Of a stretch of 64,000 nucleotides of DNA, positions 24,335 to 32,070 are shown one piece after another (position 1 is the first letter of the stretch; the number at the start of each line of letters is the position of its first letter). The DNA lies in assembly GCA_030531245.1 (NCBI GenBank), contig JAUNOA010000002.1:1-64000 (forward strand), written 5' to 3'. This DNA is from Lachnospiraceae bacterium (GTDB lineage Bacteria; Bacillota; Clostridia; Lachnospirales; Lachnospiraceae). The notes under the pieces are model-generated. The model searched no databases. It worked only from the letters and a program-made list of their open reading frames with translations, and was not told the DNA's origin. The position numbers were made by a program, and so were the translations under genes.

Positions 24335-25695
24335 GCTCTGGGCCTCCCGATAGTTATGGTTGCAAACGGCAGTTTCTGTGATAATATGCCGATGTATGTG
24401 TAGAACTTCAGTATGTAATGTCCGCTTCCTGCGGCAATGAGTGCAGCCTGCCGGGACAGATAACTTAATACTGTCGCAGCGAGACCTGACCATACAACAT
24501 ATGTCATAAGAGGAATTACTATCATATTGATAAGTGTTGCATAAAGCGGTATTTCAAAATAGAAATATGCAGTTATGGGCATAGAAAAGAGAGAAACGCA
24601 AAGACTTATGACAAGTGCCTGAAGAATATGATTTTTCACATCCAGTTCTTTTATGATAAATGCTGCAGGACCGCCTATAGCCGCAACCGCCGAAAACGAA
24701 AGCAGAAAACCGCAGCTGAAAAGCTGATACGGACTCACACATAAAATACAGACAGCGGCGAGACCTGCGGAATTGAGCATATCATTTTTGCGGCCTGCCG
24801 TACCCGCTGTGAATACGAGGATGAGCATGAGCACTGCCCTTACAGTACTGACGCCGTTTCCTGTCAGTATGCTGTAAGCGGATATAAGTACGGAAGCTGT
24901 GATGCCGCTGAGCATAAAAGAAAGTTTCAGTTTTTCACGCAGCAGTTTATAAAGACTCATACCCAGTATTCCGACATGCAGTCCGCTTATCGCCAGAAGA
25001 TGGGCAAATCCGCTGCGCTGATACAGATGCAGCAGATCCTCATCCAGAAGTGTTTTGTCTCCGAGCAGAGCGGCACGCAGTATACCGGCATCATCGGCAT
25101 CATAAATACTGCTTATGTGAGAAAGCATATTCTGACGAACTTCAAGGATATACTGTGCAATTCTGCGGGTGTTGGACCCGGTGACGGCTATGCGGTCGGC
25201 AAAACATTTATGTGTGATACCGAGTGAGCGATAGTAGAGTCTGAAATCCGACTCTCCGGGATTTCGCGGTGCCTCGATTCCGGAAAACTCTCCGGATACA
25301 TTTATGGTGTTACCAAGTTTCAAATCAGGCAGGTCCGCGGTATCGCAGTAAACCATGACCTGACCGCAGGTGATAACGGCCCGGTCGCCCTTTAGCTCAA
25401 TATCATCGACGGTCAGCAGGAGGGATGCATTATCGGATGCTTCCGCTGCGGTAAGCTCCGACGGACGAAGATAAACGGCATCGGATATTTTGAGACGAAG
25501 AATTCCAAACAAAAAGGCGATGCACATCACGATGACGGCCCGCCTCTTATCTGTCTCTTTATGATTCAAATACAAAATACCGGTCACGATCAATACAGGA
25601 AGGAGAATCGCAATCGGCCAAAGACCTTTTAAAAGATATGCGGCCGCCTCTCCAAGCGCTGTTCCTGCGGCAATGCATAACCATGGTCTTTTCAT
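24217..25695 (-). CDS. comEC: ComEC channel protein (N-terminal and competence domains)
   Basis: The inner-membrane DNA uptake channel. The 492 residues contain the N-terminal helices, the DUF4131-like soluble domain (GNTINVSGEFSGIEAPRNPGE) and the competence domain with FAHLLAISGLHVGILG, STVRAVLML and the following helices to YYLLFFAFL. The metallo-beta-lactamase part found at the end of most Gram-positive ComEC proteins (total usually near 700-800 residues) is missing from this frame and is encoded by the next gene, which overlaps it. The final 22 residues after the last helix are out-of-frame reading of the next gene. Start ATG 25695. No other competence gene is in the window. Function as a channel depends on whether the two pieces assemble. 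Confidence 0.85.
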   Translation of the reverse strand: MKRPWLCIAAGTALGEAAAYLLKGLWPIAILLPVLIVTGILYLNHKETDKRRAVIVMCIAFLFGILRLKISDAVYLRPSELTAAEASDNASLLLTVDDIELKGDRAVITCGQVMVYCDTADLPDLKLGNTINVSGEFSGIEAPRNPGESDFRLYYRSLGITHKCFADRIAVTGSNTRRIAQYILEVRQNMLSHISSIYDADDAGILRAALLGDKTLLDEDLLHLYQRSGFAHLLAISGLHVGILGMSLYKLLREKLKLSFMLSGITASVLISAYSILTGNGVSTVRAVLMLILVFTAGTAGRKNDMLNSAGLAAVCILCVSPYQLFSCGFLLSFSAVAAIGGPAAFIIKELDVKNHILQALVISLCVSLFSMPITAYFYFEIPLYATLINMIVIPLMTYVVWSGLAATVLSYLSRQAALIAAGSGHYILKFYTYIGILSQKLPFATITIGRPRAWQIIAYYLLFFAFLYLSPSRIRELKSRLLMSGRETEST

Positions 25696-25718
25696 GATTA
25701 TATTGTATCTTAAAACAA

Positions 25719-25747
25719 TTGAAAATGCTACCGTCTTAGCTTACAAT
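25719..25747 (+). promoter_or_regulatory. Promoter of the zinc-ribbon membrane protein
   Basis: TTGAAA (25719-25724), 17 bases, TACAAT (25742-25747), followed by GAGGAGATTGAGG and ATG at 25783. Confidence 0.7.
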
Positions 25748-25782
25748 TGAGTCAGCAAAAACAAAGATGAGGAGATTGAGGT

Positions 25783-26496
25783 ATGTACTGTCCTGAATGT
25801 GATATGGAATTCGTTGACGGAGTCACAGTCTGCACGGACTGCAAAAGTCCGCTTGTAGATAAACTGACATGGATGGCGCAGGAGGAGGAAGCTGCAGCCA
25901 GAGCCGAACAGGAAGAAAAAGAAAAAGAGGAACAGAAAGAGAAAATCAAAGCCATAAAAGAAGAGTTTGATAATCTTACGGATGAGGACAGGGCAGAGAT
26001 GATGAAGAGGCGGGAAGCACTTCATGAGATGATGACGGAACCTGCAGTCTATGTAAATAAAAAGGACAAATACGCAGACAACAAATCATCAGCGACAGCA
26101 CTCTTATTTGTAGGAATCCTGCTTGCAGCTGCATCAGTACTTATGTGGACAGGAATACTTCCTGATCTCGGAATAATCATGAAGATAGCACTTACGGCAT
26201 TTGCTGTCATTTGTCTAGCCGGAGCGGTGATTTCAAACAGGAAGGCAAAAGAATATCAATCCACCATCACGGCAGAAGAAGATGAGGAAAAGAATATTAT
26301 CGAGGGCTTTCTTGAAGAACATTCAAAAGAAGAAATAGATGAATCCGTCAACACGGATTCACTTGCGGATGAGGAAGCGGTCATTGAAAAAATGAATTAT
26401 ATTCAGGACCTTATCATGACAGAAAACGATATCGCCGATAAAGCATATGCCGCAATGCTGGCAGAAGAGATTTATAACAGAATTTACGAGGAATAA
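25783..26496 (+). CDS. Zinc-ribbon membrane protein of unknown function
   Basis: A 237-residue protein built from clear modules: an N-terminal zinc ribbon (CPEC at 3-6 and CTDC at 17-20), a charged coiled-coil (about 30-85, rich in Glu, Lys, Arg), two membrane helices (about 104-124 and 130-150) with a short loop between, and an acidic C-terminal helix region (about 165-237). I do not recognise a named family; zinc-ribbon proteins of this kind are widespread in clostridia. It has its own promoter and a good terminator, so it is a single-gene unit. The terminator also serves the convergent rpsT. A role in sensing or membrane scaffolding is possible, but only from its shape. Confidence 0.75.
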   Translation: MYCPECDMEFVDGVTVCTDCKSPLVDKLTWMAQEEEAAARAEQEEKEKEEQKEKIKAIKEEFDNLTDEDRAEMMKRREALHEMMTEPAVYVNKKDKYADNKSSATALLFVGILLAAASVLMWTGILPDLGIIMKIALTAFAVICLAGAVISNRKAKEYQSTITAEEDEEKNIIEGFLEEHSKEEIDESVNTDSLADEEAVIEKMNYIQDLIMTENDIADKAYAAMLAEEIYNRIYEE

Positions 26497-26503
26497 GAAA
26501 TAA

Positions 26504-26540
26504 AAAACCGGACTCTCATTACAGAAAGTCCGGTTTTTTT
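26504..26540. terminator. Bidirectional terminator between the zinc-ribbon gene and rpsT
   Basis: Arms AAACCGGACT (26504-26513) and AGTCCGGTTT (26527-26536), then a run of T in the plus direction and a matching A run upstream that serves the minus strand. Confidence 0.85.
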
Positions 26541-26556
26541 GATTATATGGTAAGAG

Positions 26557-26820
26557 TTACTCCATGGCATTTACGGCCTTAGCAAGTCTGGAAACTTTTC
26601 TTGAAGTTGTCTGCTTCTTGAGAACACCCTTTGTAGAAGCCTTCTTAAGTTCCTTCTCTGCTTCACGTAAATTTGCCTGAGCTAAAGCCTTATCGCCTGC
26701 TGCTACAGCTGCATCAACTTTCTTGACAACTGTCTTAACTGAAGACTTAACAGATTTATTCTTTGCTTCGTTAGCCTGAGCAACAAGGACTCTCTTCTTA
26801 GCAGATTTAATGTTAGCCAA
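26557..26820 (-). CDS. rpsT: 30S ribosomal protein S20
   Basis: A basic 87-residue protein of the small ribosomal subunit that binds 16S rRNA. It begins MANIKSAKKRVLVAQ, rich in Lys and Ala as in all S20 proteins, and ends near SRLAKAVNAME. The start codon is TTG (minus strand, first base 26820), preceded by a perfect AGGAGG nine bases upstream. Its promoter overlaps that of divergent lepA. Like most S20 genes of Firmicutes it lies beside holA/comEC and lepA. Confidence 0.97.
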   Translation of the reverse strand: MANIKSAKKRVLVAQANEAKNKSVKSSVKTVVKKVDAAVAAGDKALAQANLREAEKELKKASTKGVLKKQTTSRKVSRLAKAVNAME

Positions 26821-26870
26821 TGTATTGTACCTCCTGATTCATAAAAACAAACGCCTGAACGCGCCTATTT

Positions 26871-26921
26871 ATTCTATTCTATTAGGATAAGATTGTCAAG
26901 AATTATCTTTTTTGTTAAGAT
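26871..26921. promoter_or_regulatory. Overlapping divergent promoters of rpsT and lepA
   Basis: Minus strand: TTGACA (26894-26899), 17 bases, TAGAAT (26871-26876), for rpsT. Plus strand: TTGTCA (26893-26898), 17 bases, TAAGAT (26916-26921), for lepA. Both -35 boxes are read from the same seven bases TTGTCAA, so the two polymerases should exclude each other. The rpsT promoter is the better match. Confidence 0.65.
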
Positions 26922-26929
26922 GATTATCA

Positions 26930-27019
26930 GGGCCGGAAGGTCTGTGGTGGAATTGTGAGGGTGCGAAGCACGGAGCGATTCGTAATTAAAAGGGAAATAA
27001 ACCGGGGCCGGAAGGTCTG
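26930..27019 (+). repeat. 15-base direct repeat in the lepA leader
   Basis: GGGCCGGAAGGTCTG occurs at about 26930-26944 and again at about 27005-27019, some 74 bases apart, in the spacer between the lepA promoter and its start. The spacer between them contains GTGCGAAGCACGGAGCGATTC. No protein frame explains it. Role unknown. Confidence 0.6.
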
Positions 27020-27041
27020 AAAATAGAATAGAGAATTCATT

Positions 27042-28847
27042 ATGGATAAAAATAAAATCAGAAATTTCTGTATAATAGCACATATTGATCACGGCAAATC
27101 CACTCTGGCTGACAGAATCATTGAGCAGACGGGTCTTTTGACGAGCCGTGAGATGCAGAACCAGGTTCTTGACAATATGGATCTTGAGAGGGAAAGGGGT
27201 ATAACCATCAAGAGCCAGGCGGTTAGAACCGTATACAAGGCAAAAGACGGACAGGAGTATATCTTTAACCTTATCGATACTCCCGGGCATGTGGATTTCA
27301 ATTATGAGGTCAGCCGCTCCCTTGCTGCCTGCGACGGAGCGATACTGGTTGTTGATGCGGCACAGGGTATAGAGGCACAGACTCTTGCAAATGTCTATCT
27401 TGCACTGGATCATGATCTTGAGATACTGACTGTGATAAACAAGATAGATCTTCCGAGCGCACAGCCGGATGAGGTTGCAAAGGAAATCGAGGATGTCATC
27501 GGAATTGAGGCGATGGACGCTCCGAGGATTTCAGCCAAGAACGGTATCGGCATCGATGAGGTGCTCGAGGGCATAGTTCAAAAGCTTCCGGCACCGGCCG
27601 GTGATGAGAATGCTCCGCTCAAGGCATTGATTTTTGATTCCCTCTATGATTCCTACAGAGGTGTAATCGTGTTCATCAGAGTTTTCGACGGCACGGTTAA
27701 GAAAGGGACAAAGATTCACATGTGCGCTACAGGTGCAGATGAGGAAGTAGTGGAGGTAGGATATTTCGGAGCAGGTCAGTTTATTCCGTGTGAAGAACTG
27801 AGTGCAGGTATGGTAGGTTATATTACTGCCAGCATAAAAGATGTCCGTGAGACCATGGTAGGAGATACCGTAACCGAAACAACCAGACCATGTGCGGAAG
27901 CACTTCCGGGATATAAGAAAGTTACTCCTATGGTTTACTGCGGACTTTATCCCTCGGACGGAAGAAAATATCCGGATCTCAGGGATGCGCTTGAAAAGCT
28001 TCAGCTGAATGATGCAAGTCTGTCTTATGAACCTGAAACATCGATCGCCCTCGGATTCGGGTTCAGATGCGGCTTTTTAGGACTGCTTCATCTGGAGATA
28101 ATTCAGGAGAGACTGGAAAGAGAATACAATCTTGATCTTGTAACGACCGCACCGAGTGTTATCTACAAAATCTACAAGACTGACGGTGAACTGATTGAGC
28201 TTACCAATCCGACCAATATGCCTGATCCGAGCGAGATAGAGCATATGGAAGAACCGATAGTAAATGCTGAAATTATGGTCACCTCGGAATATGTCGGGTC
28301 GATCATGACTCTGTGCCAGGAGAGAAGAGGGCGTTATCTCGGAACGGAATATATCGAGATGAACAGGGCCATACTGAAATATGAACTACCGCTTAATGAA
28401 ATCATTTACGATTTCTTTGATGCTTTAAAGAGCAGATCACGGGGATATGCATCACTGGATTATGACCTCAAGGGATATGAGACATCCAAACTTGTCAAAC
28501 TGGATATTCTTGTAAACAAAGAAGAAGTGGATGCACTTTCGTTTATTGTTCCCGCGGAATCGGCATATGAAAGAGGCCGTAAAATGTGTGAGAAACTCAA
28601 GGATGAGATTCCGAGACATTTGTTTGAGATTCCGATTCAGGCAGCGGTCAACGGGAAGGTTGTTGCCAGAGAGACTGTCAAAGCCATGCGCAAGGATGTT
28701 CTTGCAAAGTGTTACGGCGGTGATATCACACGAAAGAAGAAACTTCTGGAAAAACAGAAGGAAGGCAAGAAACGTATGCGTCAGATAGGAAATGTAGAAA
28801 TACCGCAGAAAGCCTTCATGAGCGTTCTGAAACTTGATGAGGAGTAA
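27042..28847 (+). CDS. lepA: Elongation factor 4 (LepA)
   Basis: A ribosome-bound translational GTPase that back-translocates stalled ribosomes or helps initiation. The 601-residue length is normal. GTPase motifs are in order: G1 [10 protein letters not shown]2 [13 protein letters not shown]3 DTPGHVDF, G4 NKIDLP, and G5 SAKNG; the LepA-specific C-terminal end follows ([17 protein letters not shown]). The ATG at 27042 has a weak site. hemW starts immediately after its TAA with no gap, the usual Firmicutes pairing. Confidence 0.97.
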   Translation: MDKNKIRNFCIIAHIDHGKSTLADRIIEQTGLLTSREMQNQVLDNMDLERERGITIKSQAVRTVYKAKDGQEYIFNLIDTPGHVDFNYEVSRSLAACDGAILVVDAAQGIEAQTLANVYLALDHDLEILTVINKIDLPSAQPDEVAKEIEDVIGIEAMDAPRISAKNGIGIDEVLEGIVQKLPAPAGDENAPLKALIFDSLYDSYRGVIVFIRVFDGTVKKGTKIHMCATGADEEVVEVGYFGAGQFIPCEELSAGMVGYITASIKDVRETMVGDTVTETTRPCAEALPGYKKVTPMVYCGLYPSDGRKYPDLRDALEKLQLNDASLSYEPETSIALGFGFRCGFLGLLHLEIIQERLEREYNLDLVTTAPSVIYKIYKTDGELIELTNPTNMPDPSEIEHMEEPIVNAEIMVTSEYVGSIMTLCQERRGRYLGTEYIEMNRAILKYELPLNEIIYDFFDALKSRSRGYASLDYDLKGYETSKLVKLDILVNKEEVDALSFIVPAESAYERGRKMCEKLKDEIPRHLFEIPIQAAVNGKVVARETVKAMRKDVLAKCYGGDITRKKKLLEKQKEGKKRMRQIGNVEIPQKAFMSVLKLDEE

Positions 28848-29996
28848 ATGGATAAGAGGATAGAATTATATATTCATATTCCGTTCTGTGTAAAGAAGTG
28901 CAAGTACTGCGACTTCCTTTCCATGCCTGCCGAAGAATACATACAGGATATGTACATCAGGCAGCTGATCGAGGAGATTAAGGTACAGAGTCAGTTCTAT
29001 CAGGATTATGTAGTCTCCACGATTTTTTTCGGTGGGGGCACACCATCCATCCTCAAGTCCGTCCATATAACAAATATAATGAGCGCTGTATATGCTCACT
29101 GGAGAGTTGAGGCCAGTGCCGAGATATCGCTTGAAGCCAATCCGGGCACGCTTTCGCAGGAAAGACTTCTGAATTATAAAGCTGCAGGTATCAACAGACT
29201 CAGTATAGGTCTGCAGTCTGCCAATGATTCGGAACTGAAAGTCCTGGGACGCATCCATACGTTTGCGGATTTTCTTGAGAGTTATGAAAATGCCAGGACA
29301 GCCGGCTTCTCCAACATCAATGTTGATCTGATCAGTGCCATCCCGGGGCAGACACTTTCGGGCTGGAAGAATACAGTGAAGAGAACGGCGATGCTTAAAC
29401 CGGAGCATATTTCGGCATATTCGCTTATCATTGAAGAGGGGACGGAATTTCATGATCTGTATTCTACGAAAATAGGCAAGAAGCTTCTTCCCGACGAGGA
29501 AACAGACCGTGCAATGTATCACGCAACGAACGATATTCTTGAAATATACGGATATAAAAGATATGAGATAAGTAATTTTGCACGCCCCGGATATGAGTGC
29601 AGGCATAATATCGGTTACTGGACGGGCACCGAGTATCTCGGACTGGGATTAGGTGCATCAAGTTATACGATGGGAAGACGATTCCATGTTGAGAGAGATT
29701 TAGACAATTACTTACATATGAATATGAATAAGGACATAACCCCGTTGTATGAAGACATCCAGGAACTTACTCCGGAGGAAAAAATGGGTGAATTCATGAT
29801 TCTTGGACTCAGGATGACTCAAGGGGTATCAGCGGCAGAGTTTCATGATCGTTTCGGTATGAATATGATGGAAAAATATGCAGAGGAAATCGAAAAGCAT
29901 GTCAGACAGGGACTGCTGGATATTGATATGCCGTATGTCAGACTGACAGAAAAGGGACTGGATCTGGCCAACGTGGTAATGCAGGACTTCATATAA
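28848..29996 (+). CDS. hemW: HemW-type radical SAM protein
   Basis: A 382-residue radical SAM protein annotated in older databases as oxygen-independent coproporphyrinogen III oxidase but now seen as a heme chaperone or insertion factor. The cluster motif is FCVKKCKYCDF (Cys14, 18, 21), followed by FFGGGTPS, the ANPGT block, RLSIGLQSAND, and the HemW marker HNIGYW. Because the HNxxYW motif is present and a fourth N-terminal cysteine typical of HemN is absent, HemW is the better name. ATG is adjacent to the lepA stop, so translation is coupled. Confidence 0.92.
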   Translation: MDKRIELYIHIPFCVKKCKYCDFLSMPAEEYIQDMYIRQLIEEIKVQSQFYQDYVVSTIFFGGGTPSILKSVHITNIMSAVYAHWRVEASAEISLEANPGTLSQERLLNYKAAGINRLSIGLQSANDSELKVLGRIHTFADFLESYENARTAGFSNINVDLISAIPGQTLSGWKNTVKRTAMLKPEHISAYSLIIEEGTEFHDLYSTKIGKKLLPDEETDRAMYHATNDILEIYGYKRYEISNFARPGYECRHNIGYWTGTEYLGLGLGASSYTMGRRFHVERDLDNYLHMNMNKDITPLYEDIQELTPEEKMGEFMILGLRMTQGVSAAEFHDRFGMNMMEKYAEEIEKHVRQGLLDIDMPYVRLTEKGLDLANVVMQDFI

Positions 29997-30003
29997 AAAA
30001 CTC

Positions 30004-30032
30004 TTGCATTATTTATACGATTGTGCTAATAT
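30004..30032 (+). promoter_or_regulatory. Promoter of tRNA-Gln
   Basis: TTGCAT (30004-30009), 17 bases, TAATAT (30027-30032), starting transcription about ten bases before the tRNA. Confidence 0.7.
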
Positions 30033-30049
30033 AGCAAGGTCGCGTAGAT

Positions 30050-30122
30050 TGGGCTATCGCCAAATGGTAAGGCAACGGACTCTGACTCCGTCATTCTGAA
30101 GGTTCGAATCCTTCTAGCCCAG
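30050..30122 (+). tRNA. tRNA-Gln (anticodon CTG)
   Basis: A 73-base cloverleaf: acceptor TGGGCTA/TAGCCCA, anticodon stem ACGGA/TCCGT with loop CTCTGAC, giving anticodon CTG (30082-30084) for CAG codons, and T arm GAAGG-TTCGAAT-CCTTC. The discriminator is G; CCA is not encoded. It is a single gene with its own promoter and terminator. No integrase or att-like repeat of its 3' end was found, so there is no sign of an element inserted here. Confidence 0.97.
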
Positions 30123-30128
30123 CTTAAG

Positions 30129-30160
30129 AAAAAAGATGCTTTTAAGGCATCTTTTTTTTA
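30129..30160 (+). terminator. Terminator of tRNA-Gln
   Basis: Stem AAAGATGC / GCATCTTT with a short A/T loop, ending in a run of eight T, directly behind the tRNA. Confidence 0.85.
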
Positions 30161-30189
30161 TTGTTTTACTATACCTTGTATGATATTAT
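30161..30189 (+). promoter_or_regulatory. Promoter of the VanW gene
   Basis: TTGTTT (30161-30166), 17 bases, TATTAT (30184-30189). It starts right at the end of the tRNA terminator. Confidence 0.6.
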
Positions 30190-30255
30190 GTATCTGAAGT
30201 GATTTATACACAATATATTCAGCTATAACAGAAAGATTGAGAGATTAATACATAA

Positions 30256-31971
30256 ATGTCAAACGGAGATTTTGAAGGTCGCTCCTCATCATATAAACAG
30301 CAATCGTCATCAAGAAAGCAATCAGGATCAAGAAAGAAAAAACGCAAAAACAATCAGTTTTCCCCGGTCAAAGTCATGATTGCCGTGCTGATTCTTCTGT
30401 CAGCGATCGCGTTGATAATTCTTGGTGTGAAACTGATAAAGAAAGCAGTGGATAAACCTGCAGCGGAAGAAGTTGAAACTGAAGTCCCGGAAGAGACTCT
30501 GGAAAAAGACGTGACTGTTGACGGAGTCAGCATCAGCAGTCTGGGCAGGACACAGGCCAGGGTTGCAATCGAAAAAAAATACAACTGGTCCATGAAGGCA
30601 AAGCTTGCATCGGGTGAACCGGATTCATATGATATTTCCAGTCTGATTGTATCGAGTATAGACAGAACCCTTGATATGATTTATTCAGGTGCGGACCCGG
30701 AAGAGAGTTATACAATCAGTTTTGAAATCGATGATTCTCTGCTTGATACCGAAATAGAAAACATGAAGGCTCTCTGGAACAAAGATGCAAAGAACGGATC
30801 AATTTCGGGTTTCGATAAAGAGACAGGACATTTTACATATTCTGAATCGGAACCGGGTATATCAATCGATGAAGAGAAGCTTCGCAATGATATAAGAACT
30901 GCATTTGCCGCAAAAAAGTTTTCTGAGCAGATCAGTGTAAATGCCGAAACAATCCAGCCTGACTTTGACGAAGAAAAGGCCAGAGAGATGTATAAGACTA
31001 TCGGAACTTATACAACCAAGTCAACCAATAACGCAGATAGAAACAACAATCTTAATCTTGCCTGCAATGCCATCGACGGCTTAGTGCTTCAGGTCGGAGA
31101 AGAATTTTCGTTCAATCACACTACCGGAAAGAGAAGCGCTGACCGGGGCTATAAGGAAGCGGCTGCTTATCAGAACGGTGAGGTCGTAAATGAACCCGGA
31201 GGCGGTGTATGCCAGGTTGCATCCACGCTTTACAATGCCGTTATTTTTTCAGGACTGGAGGTCACTGAAAGACATCCGCACACATATGCTCCGACATATG
31301 TTACACCGGGCGAGGACGCGACTGTAAGTTTTGACGGATATCAGGGACCGGATCTGAGATTTACCAATACGACAAGTTCCGCCATCGTGATACGGGCGCA
31401 TTATGCAGACAGGACAGTCACCTGTTCGGTTATAGGTATTCCGATACTTGAAGAGGGTGAGAAGATATCGCTTCATTCCGAAAAAGTCGGAGAAACGGAT
31501 GTTCCGGCTCCTGCAGTCGAGGACGATCCCTCTCTCGAACCGGGAATTCAGGTTCAGGTTTCAAGCGGTGACAAAGGCAGTACATGGAATACATATCTTA
31601 AGCATGAATATCCTGACGGACGGGTTACCGATGAACTTTTCCATGTCAGCAAATATAGGGGGCATACTCCTAAGGTCAGAAGAAATCAGGCGACATGGGA
31701 TCCGGCATATGAACTGCTGACACCTCAGACGGGAAAGAACGAGGCCGGAGAAACCATACTGATATACTCCAATGCCGAGACAGCCACCGAGGAGGAACCT
31801 GATATAATTGAGGTCGGTCCGGGTCAGACGGAGACACGGGAGAGTGAAGCGCAGTATCCGGCACCGTCCGGGGATCAGAGTCCGCAGGAAGGCCCGGGTG
31901 GGGGCACGGATGAGGGAAGTTCTCCTGTTCCGGGAGATATACCTCTGGTTCCGGTGGTGCCTGTTCCGTAA
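30256..31971 (+). CDS. VanW family membrane-anchored protein
   Basis: A 571-residue protein of the cell surface. A Ser/Lys/Arg-rich cytoplasmic N-terminus (1-34) is followed by one membrane helix (about 38-61). The outside part has a putative peptidoglycan-binding (PF12229-type) region (about 85-235), and the VanW domain (about 270-385) with FSFNHTTGKRSADRGYKEAA and GGGVCQVASTLYNAV. A small beta-rich domain after it (about 425-495) resembles a G5 domain. The last 60 residues are a Pro/Gly/Glu-rich tail ending PLVPVVPVP. VanW proteins are found with some vancomycin-resistance clusters, but most members are ordinary clostridial cell-wall proteins of unknown action. It has its own promoter and terminator. 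The ATG at 30256 has a weak site (GAGAGATT). Confidence 0.88.
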   Translation: MSNGDFEGRSSSYKQQSSSRKQSGSRKKKRKNNQFSPVKVMIAVLILLSAIALIILGVKLIKKAVDKPAAEEVETEVPEETLEKDVTVDGVSISSLGRTQARVAIEKKYNWSMKAKLASGEPDSYDISSLIVSSIDRTLDMIYSGADPEESYTISFEIDDSLLDTEIENMKALWNKDAKNGSISGFDKETGHFTYSESEPGISIDEEKLRNDIRTAFAAKKFSEQISVNAETIQPDFDEEKAREMYKTIGTYTTKSTNNADRNNNLNLACNAIDGLVLQVGEEFSFNHTTGKRSADRGYKEAAAYQNGEVVNEPGGGVCQVASTLYNAVIFSGLEVTERHPHTYAPTYVTPGEDATVSFDGYQGPDLRFTNTTSSAIVIRAHYADRTVTCSVIGIPILEEGEKISLHSEKVGETDVPAPAVEDDPSLEPGIQVQVSSGDKGSTWNTYLKHEYPDGRVTDELFHVSKYRGHTPKVRRNQATWDPAYELLTPQTGKNEAGETILIYSNAETATEEEPDIIEVGPGQTETRESEAQYPAPSGDQSPQEGPGGGTDEGSSPVPGDIPLVPVVPVP

Positions 31972-31985
31972 AAAACACAAAGAAA

Positions 31986-32042
31986 TAATACCTTTTCATT
32001 TGCAAAGATGCATAATCTTGCTATAATGAAAGGGTATTTTTT
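31986..32042 (+). promoter_or_regulatory. VanW terminator with the nifJ promoter inside it
   Basis: Arms AATACCTTTTCATT and AATGAAAGGGTATT (G-U allowed) plus seven T form the VanW terminator. TTGCAA (32000-32005), 16 bases, TATAAT (32022-32027) lies within the loop and the start of the right arm. The nifJ transcript therefore begins in the right arm and cannot form the stem. Confidence 0.65.
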
Positions 32043-32070
32043 TGTTAATAATATGTAGGAGGATTTTATT

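Noticed and set aside
30050-30160. tRNA-Gln as an integration site of a mobile element
   Set aside because: No integrase gene and no repeat of the tRNA 3' end was seen in the flanking sequence; ordinary genes lie on both sides.
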